Source: JAWXUU01 sp044426085
Lineage (GTDB): Bacteria; Bacillota; Clostridia; Christensenellales; CAMQZB01
NCBI GenBank assembly: GCA_044426085.1
Contig: JAWXUU010000001.1
Span: 62,001-126,000, forward strand
Direction of reading: 5' to 3'
DNA: 64,000 nucleotides
Shown here: positions 32,957 to 41,539 of the stretch, in pieces
Numbering within the stretch: the first letter of the stretch is position 1
How the letters are laid out: each line of letters opens with the position of its first letter
Notes under the pieces: model-generated
What the model was told of the DNA's origin: nothing
Databases searched by the model: none
What the model saw: the letters and a program-made list of their open reading frames with translations, nothing else
Made by a program: the position numbers and the translations under genes

Positions 32957-33948
32957 TATCTCTCCACAAATCCGATTTTTTTATAGACTTTTCTGAGTGT
33001 TTTGCTAGCCATGTATGACGCTTTATCCGCGCCGTTTTTCATCACTTGCTTCAACATGTCTTTATCTTTTAGGTATTCAGCTTGCTTTTGTTGGATTGGC
33101 ATCAGCATGCTTGCGACAGATTCGCCAACACCTTCCTTGAATGACGCATAAGAAACGCCTGACATCGCTTTTTCTGCTTCTTCAATCGTCATTTTGTTTG
33201 CAAATGCATATATTGTTAGCAAGTTGGAAATTCCTGGTTTTTCATCCGCAAATCTGATTTGGTTGTCGGAATCTGTGACCGCTTTTTTGAATTTTCTTAT
33301 GATAGTGTCTTTATCGTCGAGAAGTGCTATCATAGCGTTTGGGTTTTTATCTGATTTTGACATCTTTGATGTTGGTTCTTGCAAACTCATGATTTTTCCA
33401 AACGTTTTTGGGATGTAGCCATCCGGCACAACGAATGTGTCGGAATATCTTGAATTGAAACGAGTTGCCAAATCGCGAGCGAGTTCCAAATGTTGTTTTT
33501 GATCCACACCAACGGGAACAAGCGCTGATTGATAAAGCAAAATATCTGCCGCCATAAGCGTTGGATATGTGAACAACCCTGCGTTGATATTATCTTCGTT
33601 CTTTCTTGATTTATCTTTGAACTGAGTCATTCTTTGAAGTTCGCCCATGTATGTTATTGTGTTGAGCACCCAGCCAAGTTCGGCATGGGCTGGCACGTGT
33701 GATTGAACAAAGATTGTTGTTTTTTCAGGGTCAAGACCGCAAGCAAGATAAAGTGCGAGAAGTTCAACCGTTCTTTTTCTTAGAACTGCAGGTTCTTGTC
33801 TTACTGTTATAGAATGCAAGTCTACCATAGAATATATACATTCATATTCGTCTTGGAAGTCTGCAAAGTTCGCAAGTGCACCGATATAGTTGCCAAGCGT
33901 TAGAATGCCGGTTGGCTGTATTCCTGAAAATAATCTCTTCTTTTCCAT
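32956..33948 (-). CDS. trpS: Tryptophan--tRNA ligase
   Basis: 330 aa, the normal length for bacterial TrpRS. Class I signatures: SGIQPTGILTLGNYIGAL (the HIGH-equivalent region TLGNYIG) and KMSKS (SKMSKSDKNP). It charges tRNA-Trp in the cytoplasm. The upstream gap to thrC is 70 bp of T-rich DNA with no T-box leader and no convincing terminator, so transcription may continue from thrC. Downstream it abuts the DUF5685-type gene. Confidence 0.97.
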   Translation of the reverse strand: MEKKRLFSGIQPTGILTLGNYIGALANFADFQDEYECIYSMVDLHSITVRQEPAVLRKRTVELLALYLACGLDPEKTTIFVQSHVPAHAELGWVLNTITYMGELQRMTQFKDKSRKNEDNINAGLFTYPTLMAADILLYQSALVPVGVDQKQHLELARDLATRFNSRYSDTFVVPDGYIPKTFGKIMSLQEPTSKMSKSDKNPNAMIALLDDKDTIIRKFKKAVTDSDNQIRFADEKPGISNLLTIYAFANKMTIEEAEKAMSGVSYASFKEGVGESVASMLMPIQQKQAEYLKDKDMLKQVMKNGADKASYMASKTLRKVYKKIGFVER

Positions 33949-34018
33949 TTTTCCTTATCCTTATTGGCTTTCGCCATTGTTTTTTGTTTTTTATTTATTG
34001 TTTTATTTATTGTTTTAT

Positions 34019-35500
34019 TTATTTGATGACAAAACCTTTAACGGCTTTGCCCATTTCTTCTTTAGAGATAACATCTTTGAATCTTGCTGTTGCACCTTTC
34101 AAGTTTTCGAATGGAACAGGGATTTCAACACCAGTTAGTTCTAGGAATTGTTTTGCGTTTTGGAAGATATCTTTTGAAACTTTCACGCCGATGCATTTCA
34201 TCACGTCTTCAAGGAATTTATATGGTGAAGCTGTTGAAAGTGAAACAACTGGTGTTTCATCTTCTGTTTCGCCACGGTATAGGTCTGAAACATAAACACC
34301 GACTGCTGTGTGTGGGTCTAGTGGATAGTCGCATTCTTCAAAGAAGTCACGAATCATTTCTGTTGTTTCTTCTTCAGAACAATAGTCGCCATAGAAGCTT
34401 TCTGAAAGGATTTTGAATTCTTTATCCGTGATTGAATATTTACCTTTTGTTTTCAATTCGTTCATTCTTTCAACTGTGAGAACGTCGTTTCTTCCTGAAA
34501 TTTCATAAAGAAGTCTTTCAAGGTTTGAAGAAATCAAAATGTCCATTGATGGGCTCATTGTTTTGAAAAAGTCTCTTGAAAGGTCGTATTCGCCAGTTTT
34601 GAAGAAGTCTGTTAGAACGTTGTTTTCGTTTGAAGCACACAAAAGCATGCCCACAGGAAGACCCATTTGTTTTGCATAGTATCCAGCAAGGATATCGCCA
34701 AAGTTGCCTGTTGGAACAGAGAAGTGAAGTTTGTCGCCCGCTTTGATTTCGCCTGATTGAACCAAATCTGCATATGAAGAGAAGTAGTATACAATTTGTG
34801 GGAGCAAACGACCAAAGTTGATTGAGTTTGCGCTTGACAAAATGCTTCCACCTTTCAAACATTCTGCAACAAATTCGCTGTTTGAGAAGATTTCTTTCAC
34901 GCCAGTTTGGCAGTTATCAAAGTTGCCATCAACGCCGACAACGCAAACATTGCCACCTTCTTGGCTTGTCATTTGAAGTTTTTGAACATCAGAAACACCT
35001 TCGCTTGGATAGAACACGATAATTTTTGTGCCGTCGACATCCTTGAACCCTTCAAGCGCAGCTTTGCCTGTGTCGCCACTTGTTGCAACCAAAATCACAA
35101 CTTCTTCTTTCACTTCGCATTTTTTCATTGCTGAAGTGAGCGCATATGGCAAGAATGTTAGAGCCACGTCTTTAAAAGCCATTGTTGGGCCGTGGAAAAG
35201 TTCCATAATGAAAAGTTCATCGGCAATTTTCACAACAGGTGCAACATCGCCAAAGAATTTTGAATAGGCTTTGTCGCAGATGTCTTTTATTTCTTCAATT
35301 GTGAAGTCTGTCATGTATTTAGAAAGAACCGTTACTGCTCTTTCAACGTATGAGGCTTCATACATTCCTTCAAGTTCTTCTTTTGTTAGAACTGGGATTG
35401 ATTCTGGAACGTATAGTCCGCCACCACTTGCAAGACCATTTACTACTGCTCTTGAAAAAGATACTTTTTCACCATTATTTCTCGTGCTGATATATTGCAT
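34019..35500 (-). CDS. thrC: Threonine synthase
   Basis: 493 aa, the longer form of ThrC. It begins MQYISTRNNGEKVSFSRAVV, has the PLP lysine region (HGPTMAFKDVAL) and the phosphate-binding loop ATSGDTGKAALEGF. It converts O-phosphohomoserine to threonine. A consensus promoter lies upstream (35563-35591) with a leader of about 55 nt carrying no recognised riboswitch. Gene neighbours are unrelated to threonine synthesis. Confidence 0.96.
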   Translation of the reverse strand: MQYISTRNNGEKVSFSRAVVNGLASGGGLYVPESIPVLTKEELEGMYEASYVERAVTVLSKYMTDFTIEEIKDICDKAYSKFFGDVAPVVKIADELFIMELFHGPTMAFKDVALTFLPYALTSAMKKCEVKEEVVILVATSGDTGKAALEGFKDVDGTKIIVFYPSEGVSDVQKLQMTSQEGGNVCVVGVDGNFDNCQTGVKEIFSNSEFVAECLKGGSILSSANSINFGRLLPQIVYYFSSYADLVQSGEIKAGDKLHFSVPTGNFGDILAGYYAKQMGLPVGMLLCASNENNVLTDFFKTGEYDLSRDFFKTMSPSMDILISSNLERLLYEISGRNDVLTVERMNELKTKGKYSITDKEFKILSESFYGDYCSEEETTEMIRDFFEECDYPLDPHTAVGVYVSDLYRGETEDETPVVSLSTASPYKFLEDVMKCIGVKVSKDIFQNAKQFLELTGVEIPVPFENLKGATARFKDVISKEEMGKAVKGFVIK

Positions 35501-35562
35501 GACAATTCTCCTATTATTGTTTGTTTTGTTTTGTTTTGTGATGTATTAACATACACTTTGTT

Positions 35563-35591
35563 ATTATACTATATTTTGATTTATCTTTCAA
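35563..35591 (-). promoter_or_regulatory. Sigma-A promoter of thrC
   Basis: Minus strand: -35 TTGAAA (35586-35591), 17-bp spacer, -10 TATAAT (35563-35568). Confidence 0.85.
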
Positions 35592-35592
35592 C

Positions 35593-35641
35593 AAAAAACA
35601 GTGGCAAAAATCGATTTTACTACGTTTTTGCCACTGTTTTT
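35593..35641 (-). terminator. Terminator after the paralogous anchored-protein genes
   Basis: AACAGTGGCAAAAA pairs with TTTTTGCCACTGTT around a 14-nt loop. Both flanks are A/T runs, so it could work in both directions, but it sits just after the minus-strand gene at 35672. Confidence 0.85.
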
Positions 35642-35671
35642 ATATTTTATTTAATTTTTTTATTGTGAAAT

Positions 35672-36691
35672 TTATTCTGTGTATGTCACGAAAATAAGTT
35701 CGCCGTCTTCCACGCCTTGGATTTCGCCAATATTATTCAAAACTGTTGCAAGCAAACTGCTTAGGTTGTTATTATAATCAAGCAAAACTTCTTCGCCATC
35801 AACGCTTTCACCCGCAATTACACTGAAAATTGAAGTTGCAACTTGTTCGGAATTTGCCTTATCCAAACTGTTGAGCACCATTGTGTTGTCAGCTGCTTTA
35901 ACAACCACCAAATTGCCATCTTCAAGCCTATAAACTGAATTGTAGGTGATGTAAACATTTTCAGAAACAAGCGCAAATCCCGCCATTGAATTGATTTCTG
36001 TTACCATATCGTCTGGCAAAACAAGCTTGAATTTTGTTTCAAAATAAATATAGCTGTCATCTGCTGTTGGCGATATGCTTATGAATTCGCAATCGTACTG
36101 TTGAAGTGTTTCCACAAGTTCTGTCATGCTCATTTCGAATTCTTCTTCAAGATCAGCAAGGTTGATTTTCACATCGAGAGAGTTATCGACGCTTGAAAGC
36201 CATGTGATACCCGCAACATCTGTTGCAGAAAACAAACTTAAATCGGCAAAAGATGAAAGTGCGTCGCCACCAAGAACCATGTTCATGATTGCTGAAATTT
36301 CGCTTGAATCAACAACAACTTCCGCTTCTTCTTCAAAATATATCTTACCGCTTAGCAAATTATCAAATGTCACATCGTTTCCTGACTCAGTACTGTCTGT
36401 TTCCGCACTTGAAATTGTTGGCAATTTTTCCGCAACTTGGGCATATGTTTCATCGGAAACTGATTCTTCTTCTTCAACAACCAAAAGCCCGATTGCAATC
36501 TTGCCAATATTATAAAATGTCGTGTCTGCAAGCCCTTGATCAGCAAGGGAAACACCGTTGATTTCTAGGTTTTCAATACCGAATGTGGAAGGAGTTGTCA
36601 CCGCTGAAACACCAACTAAAACGAGTGCTAGTATCATAACCACCACAACAATTGTCGCCACAATTCTGGCTAAAAATTTAATAACTTTCAT
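35672..36691 (-). CDS. Membrane-anchored extracellular protein, paralogue of the next gene
   Basis: 339 aa. One N-terminal membrane helix (residues ~8-30) and an acidic exported domain. Its last ~210 residues align with those of the 400-aa gene upstream: YFEEEAEVVV against YFETEIQMDM, a shared ISISP/VSIDQ strand, LPDDMVTEINS against IPDEVLTELKS, and LLATVLNNIGEIQG against IIADILNNYGVITG. No catalytic motif or known family is recognised. The pair is 19 bp apart in one operon ending at a strong terminator, which suggests an envelope function carried out together. Confidence 0.7.
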   Translation of the reverse strand: MKVIKFLARIVATIVVVVMILALVLVGVSAVTTPSTFGIENLEINGVSLADQGLADTTFYNIGKIAIGLLVVEEEESVSDETYAQVAEKLPTISSAETDSTESGNDVTFDNLLSGKIYFEEEAEVVVDSSEISAIMNMVLGGDALSSFADLSLFSATDVAGITWLSSVDNSLDVKINLADLEEEFEMSMTELVETLQQYDCEFISISPTADDSYIYFETKFKLVLPDDMVTEINSMAGFALVSENVYITYNSVYRLEDGNLVVVKAADNTMVLNSLDKANSEQVATSIFSVIAGESVDGEEVLLDYNNNLSSLLATVLNNIGEIQGVEDGELIFVTYTE

Positions 36692-36710
36692 AATTTTCTC
36701 CTGTGTAATA

Positions 36711-37913
36711 TTATTCTGTCCTTGTTGTCACGCTGATAACAGAGCTGTCTGCGCCTGTTATTACACCGTAGTTATTCAAAATATCCGCGATGATTTCTCC
36801 CGCCATGTTGTTGTAGCCCACAAGCAAAACGTCTGCCGATGCGTCGGAATAGTTTGAAAGAGCTATGCCAGCGATTGTCTCTGTCGTAGAGGTGTTTTGT
36901 CCTGCAATACTGATTGTGCTGTCTGCAATTTCAATTGGAACAAGTTTTTCACCGTCCATTTCATAACTTACTGTGTATGAAAAAGAAAGGTCGGAAGAAA
37001 CCATTGAAAGTGCCAAAGACACAATGAAGTTACTTTTTAGCTCTGTTAAAACTTCATCGGGGATTTGTATGTTCATATCCACTTCAAGTGTCAAAACGTT
37101 TCCCGAAACGCTTTGATCTATGCTTACAAACGTTGCATTTGTGTCTTGCAAAAGGTTTAGCATTTCTTCTTTTGTAACATCCACAGAAACGCTGTCGGAA
37201 AGCGGAGTTTTGCCTTCTTCACCTTCAACCAAAACAACTTCGTCGTTTTCTTCAAGAACGTTGTTCAAAAGTTCTATCACATCGCTTTCTTGCATGTCCA
37301 TTTGTATTTCTGTTTCAAAATATACTGGCGTTGTTAATAGGTCGGAATAATACACGCTTGTTGTTGTTGGCGTTGCAACTTCCTGTGATGTGCTTTCTGA
37401 TTCTTCAGCACTTGACGAACTTTCCGTTACGCTTGAACCTGACGATACTGAAGATGTTGCCGATGGCGCTTCAGTTGCACTTGTTGTTGGCGATGGCGTA
37501 GAAATATATGTATCTGAATCTTCATCTTCGCTTTCAAGATTTTGCGATGCGATGTAGTCGGTTTCGGCAGTTGTTTCGTTGCCCCCGAATGCTCCGCCGA
37601 TTGCAATGCCAACAATAAGGGCGACAATTGCAATAAGACCGCACAAAATCGCGATTTTGTACTTTTTGATAAAGATTGCAACCTTATCAACTTTTTGGTC
37701 GAAAGTGAGTTTCAGCTTTTCTGGGGTTTCTGGGATTTCTGGGTTTTCTTGTTTTGTTTCTGTTGCTGTTTCAGCTTCTGTGATAGTGACTTCGTTTTCT
37801 GCAATTTCTTCTTTGCTTATTACTTCCACTTCACAATTGGCAGTTTCGCTGTCTGTTTCCACATCTTCGATAGGCGTGGTATTTTCTTCACTTTTTTTCA
37901 TAACACTCCCCAC
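36711..37913 (-). CDS. Membrane-anchored protein with acidic cytoplasmic head and Ser/Thr linker
   Basis: 400 aa. Residues 1-~75 are Glu/Thr-rich and cytoplasmic; a membrane helix (KIAILCGLIAIVALIVGIAI, ~87-110) follows, then a Ser/Thr/Glu-rich linker (~120-185) and a C-terminal exported domain paralogous to the 339-aa neighbour. The linker looks like a wall-spanning spacer. No known family is recognised. The start MGSVMKKSEEN allows either of two ATGs, the second (MKKSEEN) being equally plausible. Confidence 0.65.
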   Translation of the reverse strand: MGSVMKKSEENTTPIEDVETDSETANCEVEVISKEEIAENEVTITEAETATETKQENPEIPETPEKLKLTFDQKVDKVAIFIKKYKIAILCGLIAIVALIVGIAIGGAFGGNETTAETDYIASQNLESEDEDSDTYISTPSPTTSATEAPSATSSVSSGSSVTESSSSAEESESTSQEVATPTTTSVYYSDLLTTPVYFETEIQMDMQESDVIELLNNVLEENDEVVLVEGEEGKTPLSDSVSVDVTKEEMLNLLQDTNATFVSIDQSVSGNVLTLEVDMNIQIPDEVLTELKSNFIVSLALSMVSSDLSFSYTVSYEMDGEKLVPIEIADSTISIAGQNTSTTETIAGIALSNYSDASADVLLVGYNNMAGEIIADILNNYGVITGADSSVISVTTRTE

Positions 37914-37945
37914 TTATTAAACTTTTTTATACATATATTTTAACA

Positions 37946-37985
37946 CAAAAAATGCCCCAAGGCAATACCTTAGGGCTGTTTTTTC
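37946..37985 (-). terminator. Terminator after the small P-loop gene
   Basis: GCCCTAAGG pairs with CCTTGGGGC on the minus strand around TATTG, followed by ATTTTTT. Confidence 0.75.
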
Positions 37986-38014
37986 GTACATATATTAGAT
38001 TATAAGAATTTATA

Positions 38015-38422
38015 CTATCTGTAGATAGCCATAAAGTCTGGAATATCAGTTGATTCTTCACTTACTGTGATAACAAAGTCTGTTCCACGTTTTGATGAAA
38101 TAGATTCTAGTGCTTTATAAATTTCTTCTGATTCTTTAGCTCTTTTGCCAACAATTCTTGCAATTCCATCGATATAAACAGCTTCGATATCACTGTTTCC
38201 AGCAATAAGTCCGCGAACAAAGCCAATAAGCGCTTCGCCAGATTCAATTGAGAATTCTTCCGCTGTTACAAATCTGATTTTATAGTTGATTTCTTGTGAA
38301 TATTTTGATTTGTTGGAAATGAAAACCACATCCCCTTTCACATTCGCAAGGGAGTCATTTGCTTGATCGATGATTTTTTTTGTTTTGCCTGAACCTTTAG
38401 CCCCAATTATTAGTTGTATCAT
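38015..38422 (-). CDS. Small P-loop ATPase-like protein
   Basis: 135 aa with a Walker A at the very start (LIIGAKGSGKTKKI), a strand-rich middle, and an acidic Walker B-like IEAVYIDGIARIVG. The size fits small conserved Clostridia P-loop proteins of unknown role. It stands alone between a terminator and a repeat element. No partner is suggested by its neighbours. Confidence 0.65.
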   Translation of the reverse strand: MIQLIIGAKGSGKTKKIIDQANDSLANVKGDVVFISNKSKYSQEINYKIRFVTAEEFSIESGEALIGFVRGLIAGNSDIEAVYIDGIARIVGKRAKESEEIYKALESISSKRGTDFVITVSEESTDIPDFMAIYR

Positions 38423-38583
38423 TTTGTTATACCTCCAACTTTTATTAGATTCATTTTACACCACTTTTACACAAAAAGCAATAGAGAAATGAAAATTCAA
38501 ATGAGTTTTTGAAAATAAATCTGGATTACGTGGATACAAATTTCTACACTAGGTTTTTTTAAACTGAAAGGTGAAAGGTAGAG

Positions 38584-38787
38584 AATTAAAAATTAAAAAT
38601 TAAAAATTAAAAATTGTGGTAAGCACTCGCTTTGCTCGTGCACTCAATTATATTTGGACATTAAAATAGGAACGCTTCTATTAAAATAGTTGCGTTCCTA
38701 TCACTAGTCACAAATATAATTGAAAAGCACGAGCGGTACGCGAGTGCATTACCACAATTTTTAATTTTCAATTTTTAATTTTTAATT
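38584..38787. repeat. MITE-like structured repeat, copy 1
   Basis: About 204 bp bounded by inverted termini AATTAAAAATTGTGGTAA-GCACTCG and their complement, with an internal hairpin AGGAACGC/GCGTTCCT around a TATTAAAATA loop. Copy 2 lies at 62363-62548. No coding capacity and no transposase. Confidence 0.7.
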
Positions 38788-38828
38788 AGCCAACTGCTAC
38801 AGAATTTTGTATCCCGTAACCCCCCGCT

Positions 38829-40016
38829 TTACTTAAGCAGTGTTCCAAAATTTTCTAGTCTTGAAAGACCTTCTTTGATGTCTTGGACAGAGATTGCGTA
38901 TGAGAAACGAACGAAATCGTCGTCGCCGAAAGCTGCGCCTGGGACTGGGGCGATACCCACATCCAAAAGTCCGTCGCAGATGTCGATTGAAGTTTCCATT
39001 TTTTTGCCGTTATAAGATTTACCTTTCCAAGCTGTGATATTCACAAACACATAGAAAGCACCTGCTGGTGTTCTTGCAGAGAGTCCTTCAATTGCGTTTA
39101 CGCCTTCAACCAAAACGTCTCTTCTTTCTGTGAAGATTGCTTTTAGTTTATAAATAAAGTCACTTTCTTCAGTTAGTGCTGCAATCGCTGCGTGTTGAGT
39201 GATTGAGCTGATATTTGATGTCATGTGGCTTTGTACGCTGTCGATAGCTTTTGCAACTGCGAGTGGAGCGGCAACGTAACCCATTCTCCAACCTGTCATA
39301 GCGTAGCTTTTTGAAAGGCCGTTTACGATGATTGTTTTTTCTTTCATGCTTTCAGAACAAGACGCGATAGAATGGTGTTTGCCTGAATATACAAGCTTTT
39401 CATAGATTTCATCAGAAATCACATAGATATCTTTATCTTCCAAAACTTTTGCAAGTGATTCAAGTTCTGCTTTTGTATAAACCGCGCCACATGGGTTTGA
39501 TGGTGTGTTCAAAATGATTGCGCGTGTTTTTGGAGTGATTGCTGAAATAAGTTGTTCCGCAGTCATTTTAAATCCGTTTTCTTCTGTTGTGCTCACATAA
39601 ACAGGAACGCCACCAACCATGCTGACAAGTTCTGGGTATGTAAGCCAGAATGGTGCTGGAATGATAACTTCTTCGCCTTCGTCGATAACTGCATATAGTG
39701 CGTTATAAAGTGAGTGTTTTGCCCCGTTTGAAACAACGATTTGATTTGGAGTGTATTCAAGTCCATTATCTGAATCTAGTTTTGCACAAATTGCTCCGCG
39801 AAGTGTCGCAAGACCTGCAGATGGAGTGTATTTTGTTTGACCAGCGTCCATCGCTCTTTTACCAGCATTGCAAATGTATTCCGGTGTTGTGAAGTCTGGT
39901 TCGCCCGCACCAAATCCAATGATACTTTGTCCCGCAGCTTTCATTGCGTTAGCTTTAGCCGTGATTGCAAGTGTTAGTGATGGTGCAATCGCCCCAGCTT
40001 TTTTAGAAATTTTCAT
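38829..40016 (-). CDS. Class I/II pyridoxal-phosphate aminotransferase (aspartate aminotransferase type)
   Basis: 395 aa. PLP lysine region VNGLSKSYAMTGWRMGY, NTPSNPCG for the cofactor pocket and the N-terminal GAGEPDFTTP typical of the AspB branch. Such enzymes move the amino group between aspartate (or aromatic amino acids) and 2-oxoglutarate. A perfect consensus promoter sits about 55 bp upstream. The single gene is flanked by repeats on both sides. The exact substrate cannot be read from sequence, so no symbol is given. Confidence 0.92.
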   Translation of the reverse strand: MKISKKAGAIAPSLTLAITAKANAMKAAGQSIIGFGAGEPDFTTPEYICNAGKRAMDAGQTKYTPSAGLATLRGAICAKLDSDNGLEYTPNQIVVSNGAKHSLYNALYAVIDEGEEVIIPAPFWLTYPELVSMVGGVPVYVSTTEENGFKMTAEQLISAITPKTRAIILNTPSNPCGAVYTKAELESLAKVLEDKDIYVISDEIYEKLVYSGKHHSIASCSESMKEKTIIVNGLSKSYAMTGWRMGYVAAPLAVAKAIDSVQSHMTSNISSITQHAAIAALTEESDFIYKLKAIFTERRDVLVEGVNAIEGLSARTPAGAFYVFVNITAWKGKSYNGKKMETSIDICDGLLDVGIAPVPGAAFGDDDFVRFSYAISVQDIKEGLSRLENFGTLLK

Positions 40017-40071
40017 GAGTAGCTCCTTTTATTGTTAAATTAACATTAATTTTTTCACCATTTTCTTAGTT

Positions 40072-40100
40072 ATTATACCAAAATCTAATTTCTATGTCAA
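40072..40100 (-). promoter_or_regulatory. Consensus sigma-A promoter of the aminotransferase gene
   Basis: Minus strand: -35 TTGACA (40095-40100), 17-bp spacer, -10 TATAAT (40072-40077), matching the consensus at all 12 positions. Confidence 0.9.
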
Positions 40101-40104
40101 GCGA

Positions 40105-40139
40105 GCGAAGCTGGCAAAGCTTTGCTTTGCCAGCTTCGC
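40105..40139. repeat. Perfect 15-bp stem hairpin
   Basis: GCGAAGCTGGCAAAG and its exact complement enclose CTTTG. It lies just upstream of the aminotransferase promoter and begins the repeat-rich block up to 40.48 kb. Confidence 0.8.
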
Positions 40140-40163
40140 AATTGAAAATTAAAAACAGGCTTC

Positions 40164-40235
40164 GCTCTGCGAGCTCGATAAAAATTAAAAATTGTGGTAA
40201 TGCACTCAGCTTCACTTCGTGCTTTCAATTATCTT
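40164..40235. repeat. Fragment of the MITE-like repeat family
   Basis: AAAAATTAAAAATTGTGGTAA followed by TGCACTC repeats the left terminus of the elements at 38.6 and 62.4 kb, but no matching right terminus follows. Confidence 0.55.
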
Positions 40236-40250
40236 AAATGCTTACACCGA

Positions 40251-40480
40251 CAATTGACCGTGGGGCGCAGCCCCACCCCACACAAGCCAAAGGCAACGCC
40301 TTTGCTTGCCCCAATAATTGAACGTGACAAAGCCACCCACACAAGCCAAAGGCACAGCCTTTGCTTGCCCCCAACAATTGAACGTGGCGAAGCCACCCAC
40401 ACAAGCCGAAAGCAAAGCTTTCGCTTGCCCCCTAATAATTGACGCGACCAAAGGTCGCCCCACACGCGGACGTCTTAAAA
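40251..40480 (+). repeat. Tandem 60-64-bp hairpin repeats (four units)
   Basis: The boundary motif YAATTGAMCGTG recurs at 40251, 40315, 40375 and 40436. Each unit carries CCCACACAAGCC and one or two tight hairpins, such as AAAGGC-AAC-GCCTTT, GGCGAAGCC or GAAAGCAAAGCTTTC. Loops and stems vary while pairing is kept. The block is more GC-rich than its surroundings. ORFs read through it are by-products of the repeats. Confidence 0.75.
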
Positions 40481-40609
40481 ACTGGGGCAAGCAGTTGCGA
40501 GGGAGGATTTTTGGGAATTTTTCAGTTCGAGGCGAGTGCAGGCGATATTGGTATATGCCAAGCTCGCTTCGGGCTGAAAAAACCCAAAAAGTCCCCTCAC
40601 AACGGGGCA
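40481..40609. other. Intergenic stretch, no gene seen
   Basis: Contains an imperfect GGGGCAA/CCCCTC-rich segment and TTCAGTTCGAGG / CTTCGGGCTGAA-type inverted repeats, apparently decayed remains of the adjacent hairpin block. No ORF with a ribosome-binding site. Confidence 0.4.
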
Positions 40610-40683
40610 AACAATTTGGAAATTTTTTTAAAAAAAAGAGCAACCCAAGTTGCTCTTTTTTTTAAAAAAATTTCCAAATTGTT
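40610..40683 (-). terminator. 35-bp perfect hairpin at the rpmA stop codon
   Basis: Arms 40610-40644 and 40649-40683 are perfectly complementary around CCAA. The inner part GAGCAAC-CCAA-GTTGCTC plus an 8-base T/A run is a standard bidirectional terminator. The outer part doubles its length and overlaps the rpmA stop codon. Confidence 0.85.
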
Positions 40684-40963
40684 ATTTAGTTGGGTATACG
40701 CTGACTTGACGACGACGTTTGTCTTTTCTTTCGTATTTAACAACGCCTTCAACAAGTGCGAATAGAGTGTCGTCAGATCCGATACCAACATTCACGCCTG
40801 GGTGAAGGTGAGTTCCTCTTTGACGGTACAAAATGTTACCTGCGAGAACTGGTTGACCGTCCGCTTTTTTAGCGCCCAATCTTTTGCTTTCACTGTCTCT
40901 TCCGTTTCTTGTGCTACCTACCCCTTTTTTGTGGGCAAATAAAATAAATCCTTTAATCATCAT
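40682..40963 (-). CDS. rpmA: Ribosomal protein L27
   Basis: 93 aa. HKKGVGSTRNGRDSESKRLG and ILYRQRGT are L27 signatures. A nine-residue leader, in which an LFA motif precedes HKKG, corresponds to the extension that Firmicutes remove with protease Prp to expose the N-terminus reaching the peptidyl-transferase centre. The gene starts 15 bp after rplU, so the usual prp (ysxB) gene between them is absent. Transcription comes from the rplU promoter. Confidence 0.97.
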   Translation of the reverse strand: MMIKGFILFAHKKGVGSTRNGRDSESKRLGAKKADGQPVLAGNILYRQRGTHLHPGVNVGIGSDDTLFALVEGVVKYERKDKRRRQVSVYPTK

Positions 40964-40978
40964 AGCTCGAAACCTCCA

Positions 40979-41290
40979 TTACGCCTTAGCAATTGATACA
41001 ACTTTCAAAAGTGTGTATGATTGTCTGTGGCCTCTTTTCTTTCTAACGTTCTTTTTCGCTTTGTATTTGTATACAATGATCTTTTTTGCTTTGTCTTGAC
41101 GCAAAACTTCACATTTAACAGTTACGCCTTCAACAACTGGTGCGCCAATTGTTGTGCCTTCTTCTGTTGTGTACATCAATACTGGAAGTTCGATAGTTGT
41201 GCCAACTTCTTCGTTTAGTTTTTCAACTTTGATATAATCGCTTTCAGCAACTTTATATTGCTTTCCGCCCGTTTGAATTACTGCAAACAT
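40979..41290 (-). CDS. rplU: Ribosomal protein L21
   Basis: 103 aa; starts MFAVIQTGGKQYKVAESD and ends with KRGHRQSYT, both typical of L21 of the large ribosomal subunit. AGGAGG lies before the ATG. Expression is from a strong promoter at 41409-41437 with a ~110-nt leader that may hold an autoregulatory L21 leader structure. It is cotranscribed with rpmA. Confidence 0.97.
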   Translation of the reverse strand: MFAVIQTGGKQYKVAESDYIKVEKLNEEVGTTIELPVLMYTTEEGTTIGAPVVEGVTVKCEVLRQDKAKKIIVYKYKAKKNVRKKRGHRQSYTLLKVVSIAKA

Positions 41291-41402
41291 TGATAGACCT
41301 CCTCGTCTATTTTAACGCCGTCAGTTTTGCATTCAAAATTTTACAAAACATCTTTTAGGTGGTGGCTTTTTTCATCCAATCTTGGCTACCCTTTTCGTGC
41401 GC
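41291..41402 (-). promoter_or_regulatory. 5' leader of rplU, candidate ribosomal-protein leader
   Basis: About 110 nt untranslated between the promoter and the rplU start. It contains a GC-rich first segment (GGTAGCCAAGATTGG, AGCCACCACC) and a T/A-rich second half. Firmicute rplU operons often carry an L21-binding leader here; I cannot confirm the fold by eye. Confidence 0.45.
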
Positions 41403-41408
41403 CCATAT

Positions 41409-41437
41409 AATATATCATATAAGTGCCACTTTGTCAA
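41409..41437 (-). promoter_or_regulatory. Sigma-A promoter of rplU-rpmA
   Basis: Minus strand: -35 TTGACA (41432-41437), 17-bp spacer, -10 TATATT (41409-41414). Confidence 0.9.
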
Positions 41438-41539
41438 ACACTTTTTGGGATTTTGCCCTGTGTTTTAGGCTTTTTTGCATACTTTTTGCGATTTTCAGCA
41501 AACTATAAGCAAATAACAAACAATCACAAGGAGATTACA

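Noticed and set aside
33949..34018. T-box leader before trpS
   Set aside because: Only 70 bp of T-rich sequence separates it from thrC; no stem I, specifier or T-box sequence.
40251..40480. CRISPR array
   Set aside because: Units vary throughout, have no constant direct repeat with unique spacers, and no cas gene is present.
40194..40665. Several 60-130-aa ORFs on both strands
   Set aside because: They read through the tandem hairpin repeats and lack ribosome-binding sites.
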